Shown here in pieces: positions 1 to 7,873 of a stretch of 64,000 bases of DNA. The position numbers were made by a program, and so were the translations under genes. Source of the stretch: Lachnotalea sp041821265 (GTDB taxonomy: Bacteria > Bacillota > Clostridia > Lachnospirales > Lachnospiraceae); the NCBI GenBank assembly GCA_041821265.1, contig JBGUEQ010000018.1, forward strand, positions 15,313-79,312. Direction: 5' to 3'. The notes below the pieces were generated by a model. It saw nothing but the letters and a program-made list of their open reading frames with translations, was not told where the DNA came from and ran no database searches. The number at the start of each line of letters is the position of its first letter. The stretch's first letter is position 1.

Positions 1-765
1 TTTAAATTCTTCTTTTGACGCTAATTTTTCTAAGAACTTAGTGGAAGCCCCCTGATAAAGTGCATTTCTTATTTCTTGTGCTTCCAAAGCCAATCCACCT
101 GTATTTATTCTTTTAAAAATATTAAATTTTACATTCTCCGGTGTTGCTGGATTAACCAAATATACATTAATTTGTGTTTCATCTATTCTTCTAATAAATG
201 ATCTGGGTAAATTAGAATATGTAAGCCCATTTAAATCCACTAAAAACTCCATTCCTTTAAGCTTTAATGATTTATCAATAACAAACTGTTTTATAGTTGT
301 AGTTCTTTGCAAACCATCTATTACTACCCACTTATTTTCATTAGTTGCATCAAAATAAAAAGCTGGTAATGGTATTCTTAATAAAATGGATTCTATTAAT
401 TGACTTTTTTGAATATCACTCCATAATCCAGCTTTCCTTTGAAATGCGCTATTAAACTCAATTTCATCATTAGAAATTCTCTTTATTAATGAATCCATTG
501 TCATCGGCTTCATAGATATATCTATTTTAGATGGATCAAAAGGTTTAATATATTCTTCATCTCCATGATTAGTCAACACATCAGGTTCTACATCTTCATA
601 AATAATTTCAATATTTTGATCTATTAAATAATTGATTATCTCCTGTTCCTCATCTTCCTTTGTATCAATGGTCATGAAAATTATATTAGAATTTATTTTT
701 CCATTTTGTTCTTTTGCTATTTTAACAAGTTCTTCCACATCATTTATTTTTTTTTTATCTAACAT
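1..765 (-). CDS. DUF262 (ParB-like/GmrSD-type) domain protein, C-terminus outside the window
   Basis: The reading frame is open from the ATG at 765 to base 1 (255 codons), so the gene is cut by the window edge. The start is supported by AGGAGG about 9 bases upstream. The protein carries the DUF262 signature in order: FQRKAGLW, then DGLQRTTTI about 40 residues later, then a FNIFKRINTGG-like stretch. DUF262 is a ParB/Srx-fold domain found in GmrSD-type modification-dependent nucleases and other defence or DNA-processing proteins. Whether a DUF1524 HNH nuclease domain follows cannot be seen. It is divergent from the small gene at 829 and near a broken serine recombinase, so this end of the window looks accessory. 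A defence role is inference. Confidence 0.75.
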   Translation of the reverse strand, partial: MLDKKKINDVEELVKIAKEQNGKINSNIIFMTIDTKEDEEQEIINYLIDQNIEIIYEDVEPDVLTNHGDEEYIKPFDPSKIDISMKPMTMDSLIKRISNDEIEFNSAFQRKAGLWSDIQKSQLIESILLRIPLPAFYFDATNENKWVVIDGLQRTTTIKQFVIDKSLKLKGMEFLVDLNGLTYSNLPRSFIRRIDETQINVYLVNPATPENVKFNIFKRINTGGLALEAQEIRNALYQGASTKFLEKLASKEEFK

Positions 766-828
766 ATTGAATATTTCCTCCTGTATTTACCTATAATATA
801 TATATAATTATTAAAGGTGGTATAATTA

Positions 829-1029
829 TTGAAAAATGAATTTAAAATTGAAATTGGACTAACACCACATAATCATGACAATATTAATCCATATTATTGG
901 ACCATTTTTTGTTATTATGATGACTGGTGTAATGAAGGATTTGGATGGTCAAAAACACCTGAAGAAGCTTGGTATTCTGCATTTTCTTATTACCAAAAAT
1001 ATATAATCACAAACGCTAATAATGTCTAA
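829..1029 (+). CDS. Small aromatic-rich hypothetical protein (66 aa)
   Basis: The start is a TTG codon at 829 preceded by AAAGGTGG with an 8-base spacer, a good ribosome-binding site. The 66-aa product has no signal peptide or membrane segment. It is very rich in Tyr and Trp (PYYWTIFCYYDDWC, then GFGW and EEAWYSAFSYYQKY). I do not recognise the family. The C-terminal TPEEAWYSAF segment resembles the helix of small phage or plasmid hypothetical proteins. It lies 63 bases from the divergent DUF262 gene and could share its promoter region. Confidence 0.5.
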   Translation: MKNEFKIEIGLTPHNHDNINPYYWTIFCYYDDWCNEGFGWSKTPEEAWYSAFSYYQKYIITNANNV

Positions 1030-1257
1030 ATATATTGTAACAATATAATATTTTATATGCAAACTATTTATGTTTTTAAATAATTATTAACCTATAGGGA
1101 AAATGAATAATATCATTTTCTCTTTTTAATTAAATCAATATATAATCTTTAAAATTCATTACCATAAACTTAATCAAATTTTATTTACTTTTATTACCAA
1201 TTTAATAATATTTTAAATATCACATGCTTTTTTATTTGGGTAATATTGAGCTATAGC

Positions 1258-1831
1258 CTATTCTATATTTCTTTTTCTCTTTTCTCTTTGCAGCGTAGAC
1301 TTACTAATCTTTGTCATTATTTCAACTTGCTTATAACTATTGTCTTCCAACAACTGCATAGCATGATCTAATTGAGCTTGGGTATAAACTCTTGGTCTTC
1401 CTTCTTTAAAATCCCGCTTTCGTCTTTGCGATTGCTTTACCTGATTGAGTACGTTCAACAATCATATTTCTCTCAAGCTCTGCAACTGCAAATAAGGTTG
1501 TAAGGAAGAATTTACCCATAGAAGTATTTTCTAATAAGCCTACATTCAACACATGGACCGATACCCCTCTATTAAATAACCCTTCTATTAATTCAATGCC
1601 CTCGGTAGTACTTCTGGCCAAGCGATCCAATTTAGCCACCACAAGTACATCAAAATTTTTCAACTCTTTCACTACTTGATCAAAGACTGGTCTATGTGTC
1701 GTTGTTCCAGTAAATTGTTCCTTATAAATAATAGCATTACTATATTTACTTAATATTTCCTGTTCTTGTTGGACTAACGAATTATTATCTAGCTGTCCTT
1801 TTGTTGAAACCCTAACATATCCATAAATCAT
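1258..1831 (-). pseudogene. Serine recombinase (resolvase/invertase family), frameshifted before the DNA-binding HTH
   Basis: The first part encodes a normal small serine recombinase catalytic domain: YGYVRVSTKGQ with the nucleophilic Ser, LDRLARSTTEG, then the long E-helix AELERNMIVERTQSGK. The likely start is the ATG at 1831, with GAGAGGAAATTGG before it. The frame stops at a TAA (1408-1406) just where the linker begins. One base over, the expected continuation reads on as GRPRVYTQAQLDHAMQLL and a helix-turn-helix, ending at 1258. Removing one T from the TTTT run at 1408-1411 restores a protein of about 190 aa, the family's usual length. Either it is a one-base pseudogene or it uses +1 frameshifting at TTT TAA A. 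The accessory context favours decay. Confidence 0.8.
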
Positions 1832-2222
1832 CCAATTTCCTCTCAATCATTTAGAATATAAGTTATGACTATTCTTTTATCATGATTGTACTGTTTTATT
1901 TTTCCATTGTCAACGCTATATTCATAACTGTTAAGTTTTGAATGCTTAATTAAAAATATTCAAATACATTCTAACAATTCATATAACACACCCGTTATCC
2001 AAAACCGTTTTTCACCATACACCAAACGATCTCTTTATTGTTATAAAGATCTTGTGATATAATAACCTAAAATCAAAAGAGCGTAGAACAAGTATATATT
2101 TATTTTGAAGTATATAGAATAATCAAAATGACAGGATGGCGTACCTCAAACGTTTATATCACTATCAACTATTCTACCTCTTCCTTTTGTAAAAGCTTAT
2201 GTAAATAAAGGAGAACGAAATT
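1832..2222. other. Intergenic region, no gene seen
   Basis: About 390 bases between the recombinase start and the response regulator. I see no ORF or RNA gene. A 7-bp stem (TCTTTAT/ATAAAGA, 2032-2049) lies just upstream of an extended -10 box, TGATATAAT, at 2055-2063, which could be the promoter for the two-component genes with a leader of about 155 bases. Confidence 0.4.
2055..2063 (+). promoter_or_regulatory. Possible extended -10 promoter for the AgrA/AgrC-like pair
   Basis: TG-A-TATAAT forms an extended -10. The -35 window overlaps the inverted repeat TCTTTAT/ATAAAGA at 2032-2049, which could be an operator. This comes from sequence appearance only. Confidence 0.35.
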
Positions 2223-2912
2223 ATGAATATCGCAGTATGTGATGATGAAATCAATAGCCTAGAAGTAACCAAACAATGCTTGGCGAGTTTTGAAAATATA
2301 CCGCTTACTGCATTTGGATTTTTAAGCGGGAGAGAATTATTAGAATCAGAAGAAATATTTGATGTGATTTTACTCGATATTGATATGCCAGACTTAGACG
2401 GAATAGAAACAGCGCAACAAATTCGTATAAGAAACCATGCAATCCCGATCATATTTTTAACAAACTATACCGATTATACATTTCGTGCTTTTGATGTTCA
2501 TGCCTTTGCATATCTGATTAAACCCGTTGTACCCGAGAAGTTATTCAAGGCGTTAACCGACATTCTGAGTTATATAGAAGAAAAACCATCTTTGAATATA
2601 GAATTTATTACGAGCGATGGTGTGGTTCGTTTAGAATGCAATGACATATACTATTTCGAATATCAAAACCGACAAGTTTTATTGCATACAAACAAAGGTA
2701 TTTATTACTTAAGAGTCAAAATTAGTGAGATTTTCAAAAAGATGAAGGGTTATCATTTTGAAATGCCTCATAAAAGCTTTGTTGTTAACTTATTTCATAT
2801 TAAAATAATAAAAGGTTATGATATTCATATGACAAATGAAGACATAATACCACTTTCGCAGAAAAAATCTGCTCTATTTCGTAAGTCAATGAATGAATAC
2901 TTAAGTCGGTAA
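2223..2912 (+). CDS. LytTR-type response regulator (AgrA/VirR-like)
   Basis: A 229-aa response regulator. The receiver domain spans residues 1-120 with the acidic pair CDDE (6-9), the likely phospho-acceptor Asp52 in VILLDIDMPD and the conserved Lys in LIKPVVPEK. The C-terminal half is a LytTR DNA-binding domain (about residues 130-228: YYFEYQNRQVLLHT, then HKSFVVNL, IIPLSQKK). RBS AAAGGAG precedes the ATG. It is 12 bases upstream of its partner histidine kinase. Regulators of this type bind short direct repeats and often control quorum-sensing or membrane-stress genes. No agrB or agrD peptide gene is present, so the input signal is unknown. The downstream membrane protease and lipoprotein genes are candidate targets. 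Confidence 0.9.
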   Translation: MNIAVCDDEINSLEVTKQCLASFENIPLTAFGFLSGRELLESEEIFDVILLDIDMPDLDGIETAQQIRIRNHAIPIIFLTNYTDYTFRAFDVHAFAYLIKPVVPEKLFKALTDILSYIEEKPSLNIEFITSDGVVRLECNDIYYFEYQNRQVLLHTNKGIYYLRVKISEIFKKMKGYHFEMPHKSFVVNLFHIKIIKGYDIHMTNEDIIPLSQKKSALFRKSMNEYLSR

Positions 2913-2924
2913 GGAGGCTATATC

Positions 2925-4241
2925 ATGTATACACAAAACGAACTGATTATTATTAACATACTCGCAATAGCAGGCAGCGTCTTTTTATTTTATTGTTTAC
3001 TACATGCTTTTACTGAATTAGGATGTAACCAAAATCGTTCAAAGTTGAAAAAATACGTAGCCTTCTCAATTTCTTTTGTCATTGCTATTATGGGTGCGAT
3101 GTCTGGAAATAACCTAATTAGCATGCTGTCTTTTTCTATAACATCGGTACTCCTCGGTGTATACTTTTATAACAATCAAAAGTCCTATGTTATTTACTAC
3201 GCTATTTTATGTGTTGGTGTTTTTATTTCTGATAGTATTGCCACAATTGGATTTCAAACCGTGCTACACTATCAATTAATTTCTTTTAATCGAAACAGCT
3301 ATTATTTAATCGTTGAGATGCTTCTAATCCGTTTTATGGAATTTATAACAATACAGATTCTGACATTTCTATTAAAGAGAAAAACGCGTGCAACTATTAA
3401 CCATTTACAATTATTTACATCCTTGCTATTCCCTATGTTTAGTTTCATTTTTCTATATTCCCTTATTTACCTGTTGCAGGTTTATCCTGGTGTCATTCAG
3501 CGATCTTTATTTTTGTTTAATACGATCCTTTTGTTGGTATTAAATATTTATTTTACATATATTTTCGGTAATTTATTAAAGAGCAACCAACTCAAGCAAG
3601 AATTAGAGATTGAAAAACAACATAGTAGTTTACAATATCGTTATTATGAAAGAGTCGAGCAGCAATATCAAGAATCCAGGAAAGTAATTCATGATATCAG
3701 AAATCACATTCAGGCGGTTGACCGTCTCGTTGCGCTACGAGATTCCGAAACAATTAGTCAATATACGACTGATATGCAAGAAATGTTGAACCAACTCGGT
3801 ATGACGTATTTCACCAGTGTCAAAGTTCTAAATATTATTTTGAATGATAAAACAATGACGATGACCTCCTTGGGAATCAAGTCCGATATTACCCTACGAG
3901 ATATTTCACTTGATTTCATGCGAGATATTGATATCACGACCGTCTTTTCAAACTTATTAGATAATGCAATCGAAGCTGCGAAAGACTCAAAAGAGAAATG
4001 GATTTACTTTCATGCAGATAGAACACATGATTTCATAAGTATAACCCTTAAAAACTCATTTTTAACCACGCCTAAAAAATCAAATACATTGTTTCATTCT
4101 ACCAAGCAAAACCACGATGGCTATGGATTGAAGAATGTAGAGCGCGTATTATTGAAATATAACAGTGATATACAATACCAGATCCTAGATGAAAATGATG
4201 CAAAAATATTTTCTGTATCACTACTGCTTATGCCAACTTAG
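2925..4241 (+). CDS. AgrC-like GHKL sensor histidine kinase
   Basis: A 438-aa membrane sensor kinase. The N-terminal half (about residues 8-220) is a series of hydrophobic segments, the polytopic sensor typical of AgrC. A linker helix leads to the phospho-acceptor motif KVIHDIRNHI (His256), then a GHKL ATPase domain with the N box NLLDNAIEAAKDS and the G box HDGYGLKNVERVLLKY. Length and order match the AgrC/ComD class. RBS AAGGAGG precedes the ATG. It is co-transcribed with the LytTR regulator 12 bases upstream. The ligand cannot be read from the sequence. Confidence 0.9.
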   Translation: MYTQNELIIINILAIAGSVFLFYCLLHAFTELGCNQNRSKLKKYVAFSISFVIAIMGAMSGNNLISMLSFSITSVLLGVYFYNNQKSYVIYYAILCVGVFISDSIATIGFQTVLHYQLISFNRNSYYLIVEMLLIRFMEFITIQILTFLLKRKTRATINHLQLFTSLLFPMFSFIFLYSLIYLLQVYPGVIQRSLFLFNTILLLVLNIYFTYIFGNLLKSNQLKQELEIEKQHSSLQYRYYERVEQQYQESRKVIHDIRNHIQAVDRLVALRDSETISQYTTDMQEMLNQLGMTYFTSVKVLNIILNDKTMTMTSLGIKSDITLRDISLDFMRDIDITTVFSNLLDNAIEAAKDSKEKWIYFHADRTHDFISITLKNSFLTTPKKSNTLFHSTKQNHDGYGLKNVERVLLKYNSDIQYQILDENDAKIFSVSLLLMPT

Positions 4242-4324
4242 CTCTAAAAACTGTCTTTTGAAACAGGAAAACACTACCTTATGCATAACCACTTGTATTG
4301 AATAGAAAGAATGATTATTATAAA

Positions 4325-4454
4325 GTTATTATTCAGTACTCATAAACGCGAGGTGTTTGCTTAGCAAAATCCCGAGTTCTGTCGCGCCAAAATGCAAATT
4401 TAAGCATTCTGTGTCTAGCGCGTAGCTGTAATTATAAGGTTACTGAATAGTTAC
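4325..4454 (-). repeat. MITE-like repeat, copy D (about 130 bp, imperfect terminal inverted repeats)
   Basis: The ends read GTTATTATTCAGTA and, inverted, GTAACTATTCAGTA (two mismatches in 14). Read on the minus strand it aligns along its length with the element at 55200-55331: ATTCAGTA, GCTACGC, AGACACAGAATGC, GGATTTTGCT..GCAAAACACC-like blocks and the terminal TGAATA. No ORF is inside. It lies between the histidine kinase and the YhfC gene. Confidence 0.7.
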
Positions 4455-4522
4455 ACTATGAGAAGGAGGAGACAGAAATCTCAATATAAATTATTCGTAA
4501 TGAATAGAGAGAAGGTTATAGT

Positions 4523-5308
4523 ATGATTACAAATGGTGGTTTAGCAGGAATGTTGTTATGTGTATTGATTTGTTTTGGTATACCAATTGGTGGTTTTGTT
4601 ATACTAAACAAGCGAGAACACAAAATGACAAAAGCATTTTTACTTGGTGCTGCAACTTTTTTTATTTTTCAAATCGTATTACGTATTCCTATTCTTAGTT
4701 ATGTTTTACCTAATCAGACTTGGTACATTATATTATCAAGCCACAAGGTTGCATACAGTCTATTTCTAGGCATTACTGCGGCGCTGTTTGAAGAAATAGG
4801 GCGTTTCATCGTTATAAAATATGCCCTAAAGCGTTGGCGTGAATCAGACGGAATTGCATTTGGACTCGGCCATGGGGGAATTGAAGCAATTTTACTTGTT
4901 GGAATTAATTATTTCTTATTTTTGATTAGTACACTCCTACTACGATTTGGTTCTAGCGATTTAGTGAAGCAGGTATTTGGTGATTTATTATCTGCACAGT
5001 TAGTTACCATTATTAACACTACGTCATCAGCTACAATCTTAGTTGCAGGATTAGAACGGTTTTTAACAATGATAATTCACATAGGAATGACAATGTTAGT
5101 ATTTCATGGATTAAAAAAGGGAAAGGCAGTCTTATACTTATTGATAGCAATTCTTGTACACACCATTCTAGACTCAGCAGTAGGGATTCTTCCTCTTTTG
5201 GGAATTGGCATGGCCGGAATTGAACTATTTATTTTTGTAATAGCAAGCATTCTATTGGTTTATACTGTGGTATCTGTAAAGCACAATAAGGATGAGCAGA
5301 CTATTTGA
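4523..5308 (+). CDS. YhfC-family intramembrane protease-like protein
   Basis: A 261-aa polytopic membrane protein with 7-8 hydrophobic segments. It carries the YhfC signature: FEEIGRFIVIKY (Glu90, Glu91, Arg94), then GLGHGGIEA (His117, Glu121) about 25 residues on, and a late HTILDS His in the last third. These are the candidate metal or catalytic residues of the glutamic/CPBP-like intramembrane protease superfamily. The start is ATG after AGAGAAGG. The DUF3887-type lipoprotein gene follows after 76 bases. The pairing suggests that both act at the membrane and may answer to the upstream two-component system, but no substrate can be named. Confidence 0.8.
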   Translation: MITNGGLAGMLLCVLICFGIPIGGFVILNKREHKMTKAFLLGAATFFIFQIVLRIPILSYVLPNQTWYIILSSHKVAYSLFLGITAALFEEIGRFIVIKYALKRWRESDGIAFGLGHGGIEAILLVGINYFLFLISTLLLRFGSSDLVKQVFGDLLSAQLVTIINTTSSATILVAGLERFLTMIIHIGMTMLVFHGLKKGKAVLYLLIAILVHTILDSAVGILPLLGIGMAGIELFIFVIASILLVYTVVSVKHNKDEQTI

Positions 5309-5384
5309 CATAATAGATATGAATAGAAAGCGAAAAGCCTGAAAATCAATAAATTTGGGCTTGACATAATAGGAGGGTAAAAAC

Positions 5385-5798
5385 ATGGTCAAAAAATTAT
5401 TTACAATACTTGGAGCAAGCATACTTGCTTGTGCACTACTAATGGGATGTTCTTCCAATAAATTAGCATCAACCTTTGATGAAGAAACCGTAAAAACTGC
5501 CGCAGAAGAAATCGTAGATTTAGTAAATGCTGATGATTTCGATACGCTTCTAAATGATAAATCGAATGATGAAGTGAAAGCCGCCATAACGTCCGATCAA
5601 ATGGTAGCTGCTAAAAAACAAATTATGGATCAAGCCGGTGCGTTTACCTCTTATAAAAGTGTAGTCGTTATGGGTGATAAGAAAGATGACAAGGACATCG
5701 CTATCGTTGTTTTAGTTGCAAAATATGAAAATAAAACGGTAAAATATACAATTGGATTTGATGAAAATATGAAAATCAATACAATCTATATGTCCTAA
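5385..5798 (+). CDS. DUF3887-type lipoprotein
   Basis: A 137-aa secreted lipoprotein with a signal peptide of about 20 residues ending in the lipobox LLMGC (Cys22). A small alpha+beta domain follows (residues 30-137). The pattern (a helix with VDLVNADDFDTLLN, then Q..D.AGAF.SYKSVVVMGDK, then VVVLVAKYENKTVKYTIGFDENMKI) matches DUF3887, an NTF2-like fold found in Firmicute lipoproteins. The RBS is GGAGGG. The function of the family is not established. It probably belongs to the same transcript as the upstream YhfC protein. Confidence 0.75.
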   Translation: MVKKLFTILGASILACALLMGCSSNKLASTFDEETVKTAAEEIVDLVNADDFDTLLNDKSNDEVKAAITSDQMVAAKKQIMDQAGAFTSYKSVVVMGDKKDDKDIAIVVLVAKYENKTVKYTIGFDENMKINTIYMS

Positions 5799-5810
5799 GA
5801 TAGCTTGACA

Positions 5811-5978
5811 AGAACAAAGTATCTGCTCGCAGACACTTTCGCGCCCGAGTGGATTGCGTAGCAATAAACTTCCTCTCCACGAGGGCGCATCTCGGCACGT
5901 AGTGCCTTTTATTTAATAGGGAAGTTCGTATAACTTTCCTATTAAATAAAAGGCACTGTTTACTCCGTTCACAGTAAC
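5811..5978 (+). repeat. Dispersed structured repeat, copy A
   Basis: This is one of three copies of a repeat of about 140 bp, with others at 23917-24058 and 63716-63840. It contains, in order, a hairpin (AGTATCTG/CAGACACT), the hairpin ATTGC-GTA-GCAAT inside a longer GTGG/CCAC stem, a hairpin GGCAC-GTA-GTGCC, and a near-perfect 25-bp stem at 5911-5956 starting GTGCCTTTTATTTAATAGGG. Its tail, CTCCGTTCACAGTAAC (5963-5978), matches the inverse of 63335-63350 exactly. It lies between convergent genes, so it could also terminate transcription. Confidence 0.7.
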
Positions 5979-6060
5979 AAATTAAATACCAACAATTTTA
6001 TCCCATCGAAAATTCTCTTGCTATTTAATCCTTATGGTGCTATTGATTACTAATTCGTAA

Positions 6061-6174
6061 CTATTCATTGATTAAGTAAACGATAGCATCATAACTAATT
6101 AGCTTGATTTCAGTTTCTAAACACTCATCTTTAGTTATTTCCATGTCATCTGTATCTGACAGCCCCCTTGTCAC
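6061..6174 (-). CDS. Possible very small ORF or gene remnant (37 aa)
   Basis: A GTG-started frame of 37 codons ends 43 bases downstream of mgtC. It reads protein-like (TRGLSDTDDMEITKDE, then a short ISYDAIVYLINE helix) but no convincing ribosome-binding site is visible. It may be a relic of a larger gene's 3' end. I do not recognise it. Confidence 0.2.
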   Translation of the reverse strand: MTRGLSDTDDMEITKDECLETEIKLISYDAIVYLINE

Positions 6175-6216
6175 ACGAATGAATGTTTATTTTTTATCTT
6201 CCTTCGAACAATATGC

Positions 6217-6924
6217 CTATACTAACTCTTCTATATAATTGATTCCTTCTATATTTCTTAATTCTTCCAATATTTCCTTATGATAGATTTTTTGCTTTAA
6301 ATCAAATTCCGTGATAATAACAAAGTCCTTATCCAGCAATGCTTTTTGCTTCTTCTTTTCCAATGAACGGACTTCATAATTATGCTCTTTGGTATAATTC
6401 ATGATTTCATCAAATCCATGCTCTTTGTCTAATTCTACATACAAGGTAATTACCTTATTGTAATCTTCTAGTCTTTTACTAATGAACAACAAGAATCTGA
6501 TAGATACCATAATAAGAATGAAAGCTACTAATCCACCATAGATAAAACCTGCGCCGATTGCAATTCCCATGGTGGCAGTCGTCCATAGACTTGCTGCTGT
6601 TGTCAAACCTTTTACATGATTTCTACCCGTTACTATAATCGTACCTACTCCCAGAAAACCAATTCCGCTAATAACCTGTGCTGCCATTCGTGAAGGATCA
6701 CCTGTAATTCCAGAAGTAATTAGCAAATATTGATTCGTTATCATTGCCAGACTCGATCCAAGACTTACCAATGCAAATGTTCTAAGCCCTGCTGCACTTC
6801 CCTTCGTTGCACGCTCCATTCCTATAATACCACCTAATAAGACTGCCAACACTAGTCTAAGTGTAACGGATACCATATTAAACTCTTCAAAATATTTCAA
6901 TACATTTATAAACATATCTACCAT
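6217..6924 (-). CDS. MgtC/SapB-family membrane protein
   Basis: A 235-aa protein. The first 150 residues hold 4-5 membrane segments with the MgtC signature GGIIGMERATKGSAAGLRT and LGSSLAMI, then SGIGFLGVGTI. The C-terminal 80 residues form a soluble ACT-like domain, as in the long MgtC subgroup. MgtC proteins help survival in low Mg2+ and modulate the F-type ATPase in enterobacteria; the role in Firmicutes is less clear. The start is ATG with AAAGGTG 8 bases upstream. No M-box-like leader was recognised in the 150 bases upstream, and the gene appears to be a single transcription unit. Confidence 0.88.
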   Translation of the reverse strand: MVDMFINVLKYFEEFNMVSVTLRLVLAVLLGGIIGMERATKGSAAGLRTFALVSLGSSLAMITNQYLLITSGITGDPSRMAAQVISGIGFLGVGTIIVTGRNHVKGLTTAASLWTTATMGIAIGAGFIYGGLVAFILIMVSIRFLLFISKRLEDYNKVITLYVELDKEHGFDEIMNYTKEHNYEVRSLEKKKQKALLDKDFVIITEFDLKQKIYHKEILEELRNIEGINYIEELV

Positions 6925-7075
6925 TTTATCAACACCTTTGCATTTTAACGTTCTATTAAGACAATATATGTTCTCATCCTTTTACCGATGCTAATCCCTG
7001 CCTTTATCCTATTAAAACACATGTCTCTTTACTTTGCAATGATTCGCAAATCCTAATTTTAATGTAATTGCTCCA

Positions 7076-7744
7076 TTAATAAACCTCAATTGTCTCTATA
7101 CCTACATCTGGGTTCACGGTTGTAAGGTAATCGCCAATGTTTTCAAGGTGTTTTCGTATCTGTTCTTCTGTAACGCCTTCAACCCCATAAACAAAGTACA
7201 ATGCATTTTGAGTCGTCTTTGTAATCTGTGTGCGAAAATCTGGTCCATTTAATATGCTAGACAAAATACCACTCTCGTCTGATAAAAACAAATCGTTTTT
7301 TGTAAGAATTTGTTCTTTTCCAGAAATGCTTTGATAACATTCTACGCCACCTGCAAGATTCATTGTTAATTTTCCTTTTATTTGGTCCAGATCATGCCCT
7401 GCCGTTAATAACATATTCTTTACTTCCGCAAGAAACATAGTTTCTACAGGAATTCCTACGTTTGGTATCCCTTTATCCTTTAACAAAATTGACTCTAGCT
7501 GAAGGAGCACAGGGTATGTTTTTTTGAAGCTTTTATAATAGGATACATAGTGACAAATCGGACTTGTGTTAAGCGCACTTTTACGTTCGTACTCTTTATG
7601 TTCTTGTTTTATCTGGTTGATTTCAGTATTTTTTAATGTATCCATGCATGTTCTTTCAACTAAATTACTGACTCCATGAACCACCATAATCCCAAATTTA
7701 GTTGTCGGATAAACGTCTCTTACGATAGGCAAAATTTTAATCAT
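7076..7744 (-). CDS. B3/B4 tRNA-binding-domain protein
   Basis: A 222-aa soluble protein with the B3/B4 fold found in the beta subunit of phenylalanyl-tRNA synthetase, here free-standing: SPICHYVSYYKSFKKTYPVLLQ, then the VPVET-like GIPVETMFLAEVKNMLLTAGHD and YFVYGVEG blocks. Stand-alone versions are thought to act on misacylated tRNA or amino-acid-related substrates, but this is not firmly established. The start is ATG after GAGG. It is divergent from the MocR regulator 129 bases away, a common arrangement in which MocR controls the neighbour. Confidence 0.8.
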   Translation of the reverse strand: MIKILPIVRDVYPTTKFGIMVVHGVSNLVERTCMDTLKNTEINQIKQEHKEYERKSALNTSPICHYVSYYKSFKKTYPVLLQLESILLKDKGIPNVGIPVETMFLAEVKNMLLTAGHDLDQIKGKLTMNLAGGVECYQSISGKEQILTKNDLFLSDESGILSSILNGPDFRTQITKTTQNALYFVYGVEGVTEEQIRKHLENIGDYLTTVNPDVGIETIEVY

Positions 7745-7873
7745 TTTAATTTCCTCATTTCTATTTTTATATTTATATAAGTTGTGCTATAATTTTACCA
7801 CTACGCAAGCGGTTCAAACAGTTCCACTTTTATCATGCTTTTATAGAACCACTTTTAGAGAGGAAATGAAATT

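Noticed and set aside
1990..2011. ACCCGTTAT and AACCGTTTT as LytTR binding repeats upstream of the response regulator
   Set aside because: The repeats start 13 bases apart, whereas AgrA-type sites have a 12-13 base spacer between 9-base boxes; the match is too weak.
2174..2452. Minus-strand 92-codon frame opposite the response regulator
   Set aside because: Shadow of the well-supported plus-strand receiver domain; Ser/Ile-rich without domain features.
6925..7075. M-box magnesium riboswitch upstream of mgtC
   Set aside because: Only 150 bases are available and no M-box conserved segments are visible.
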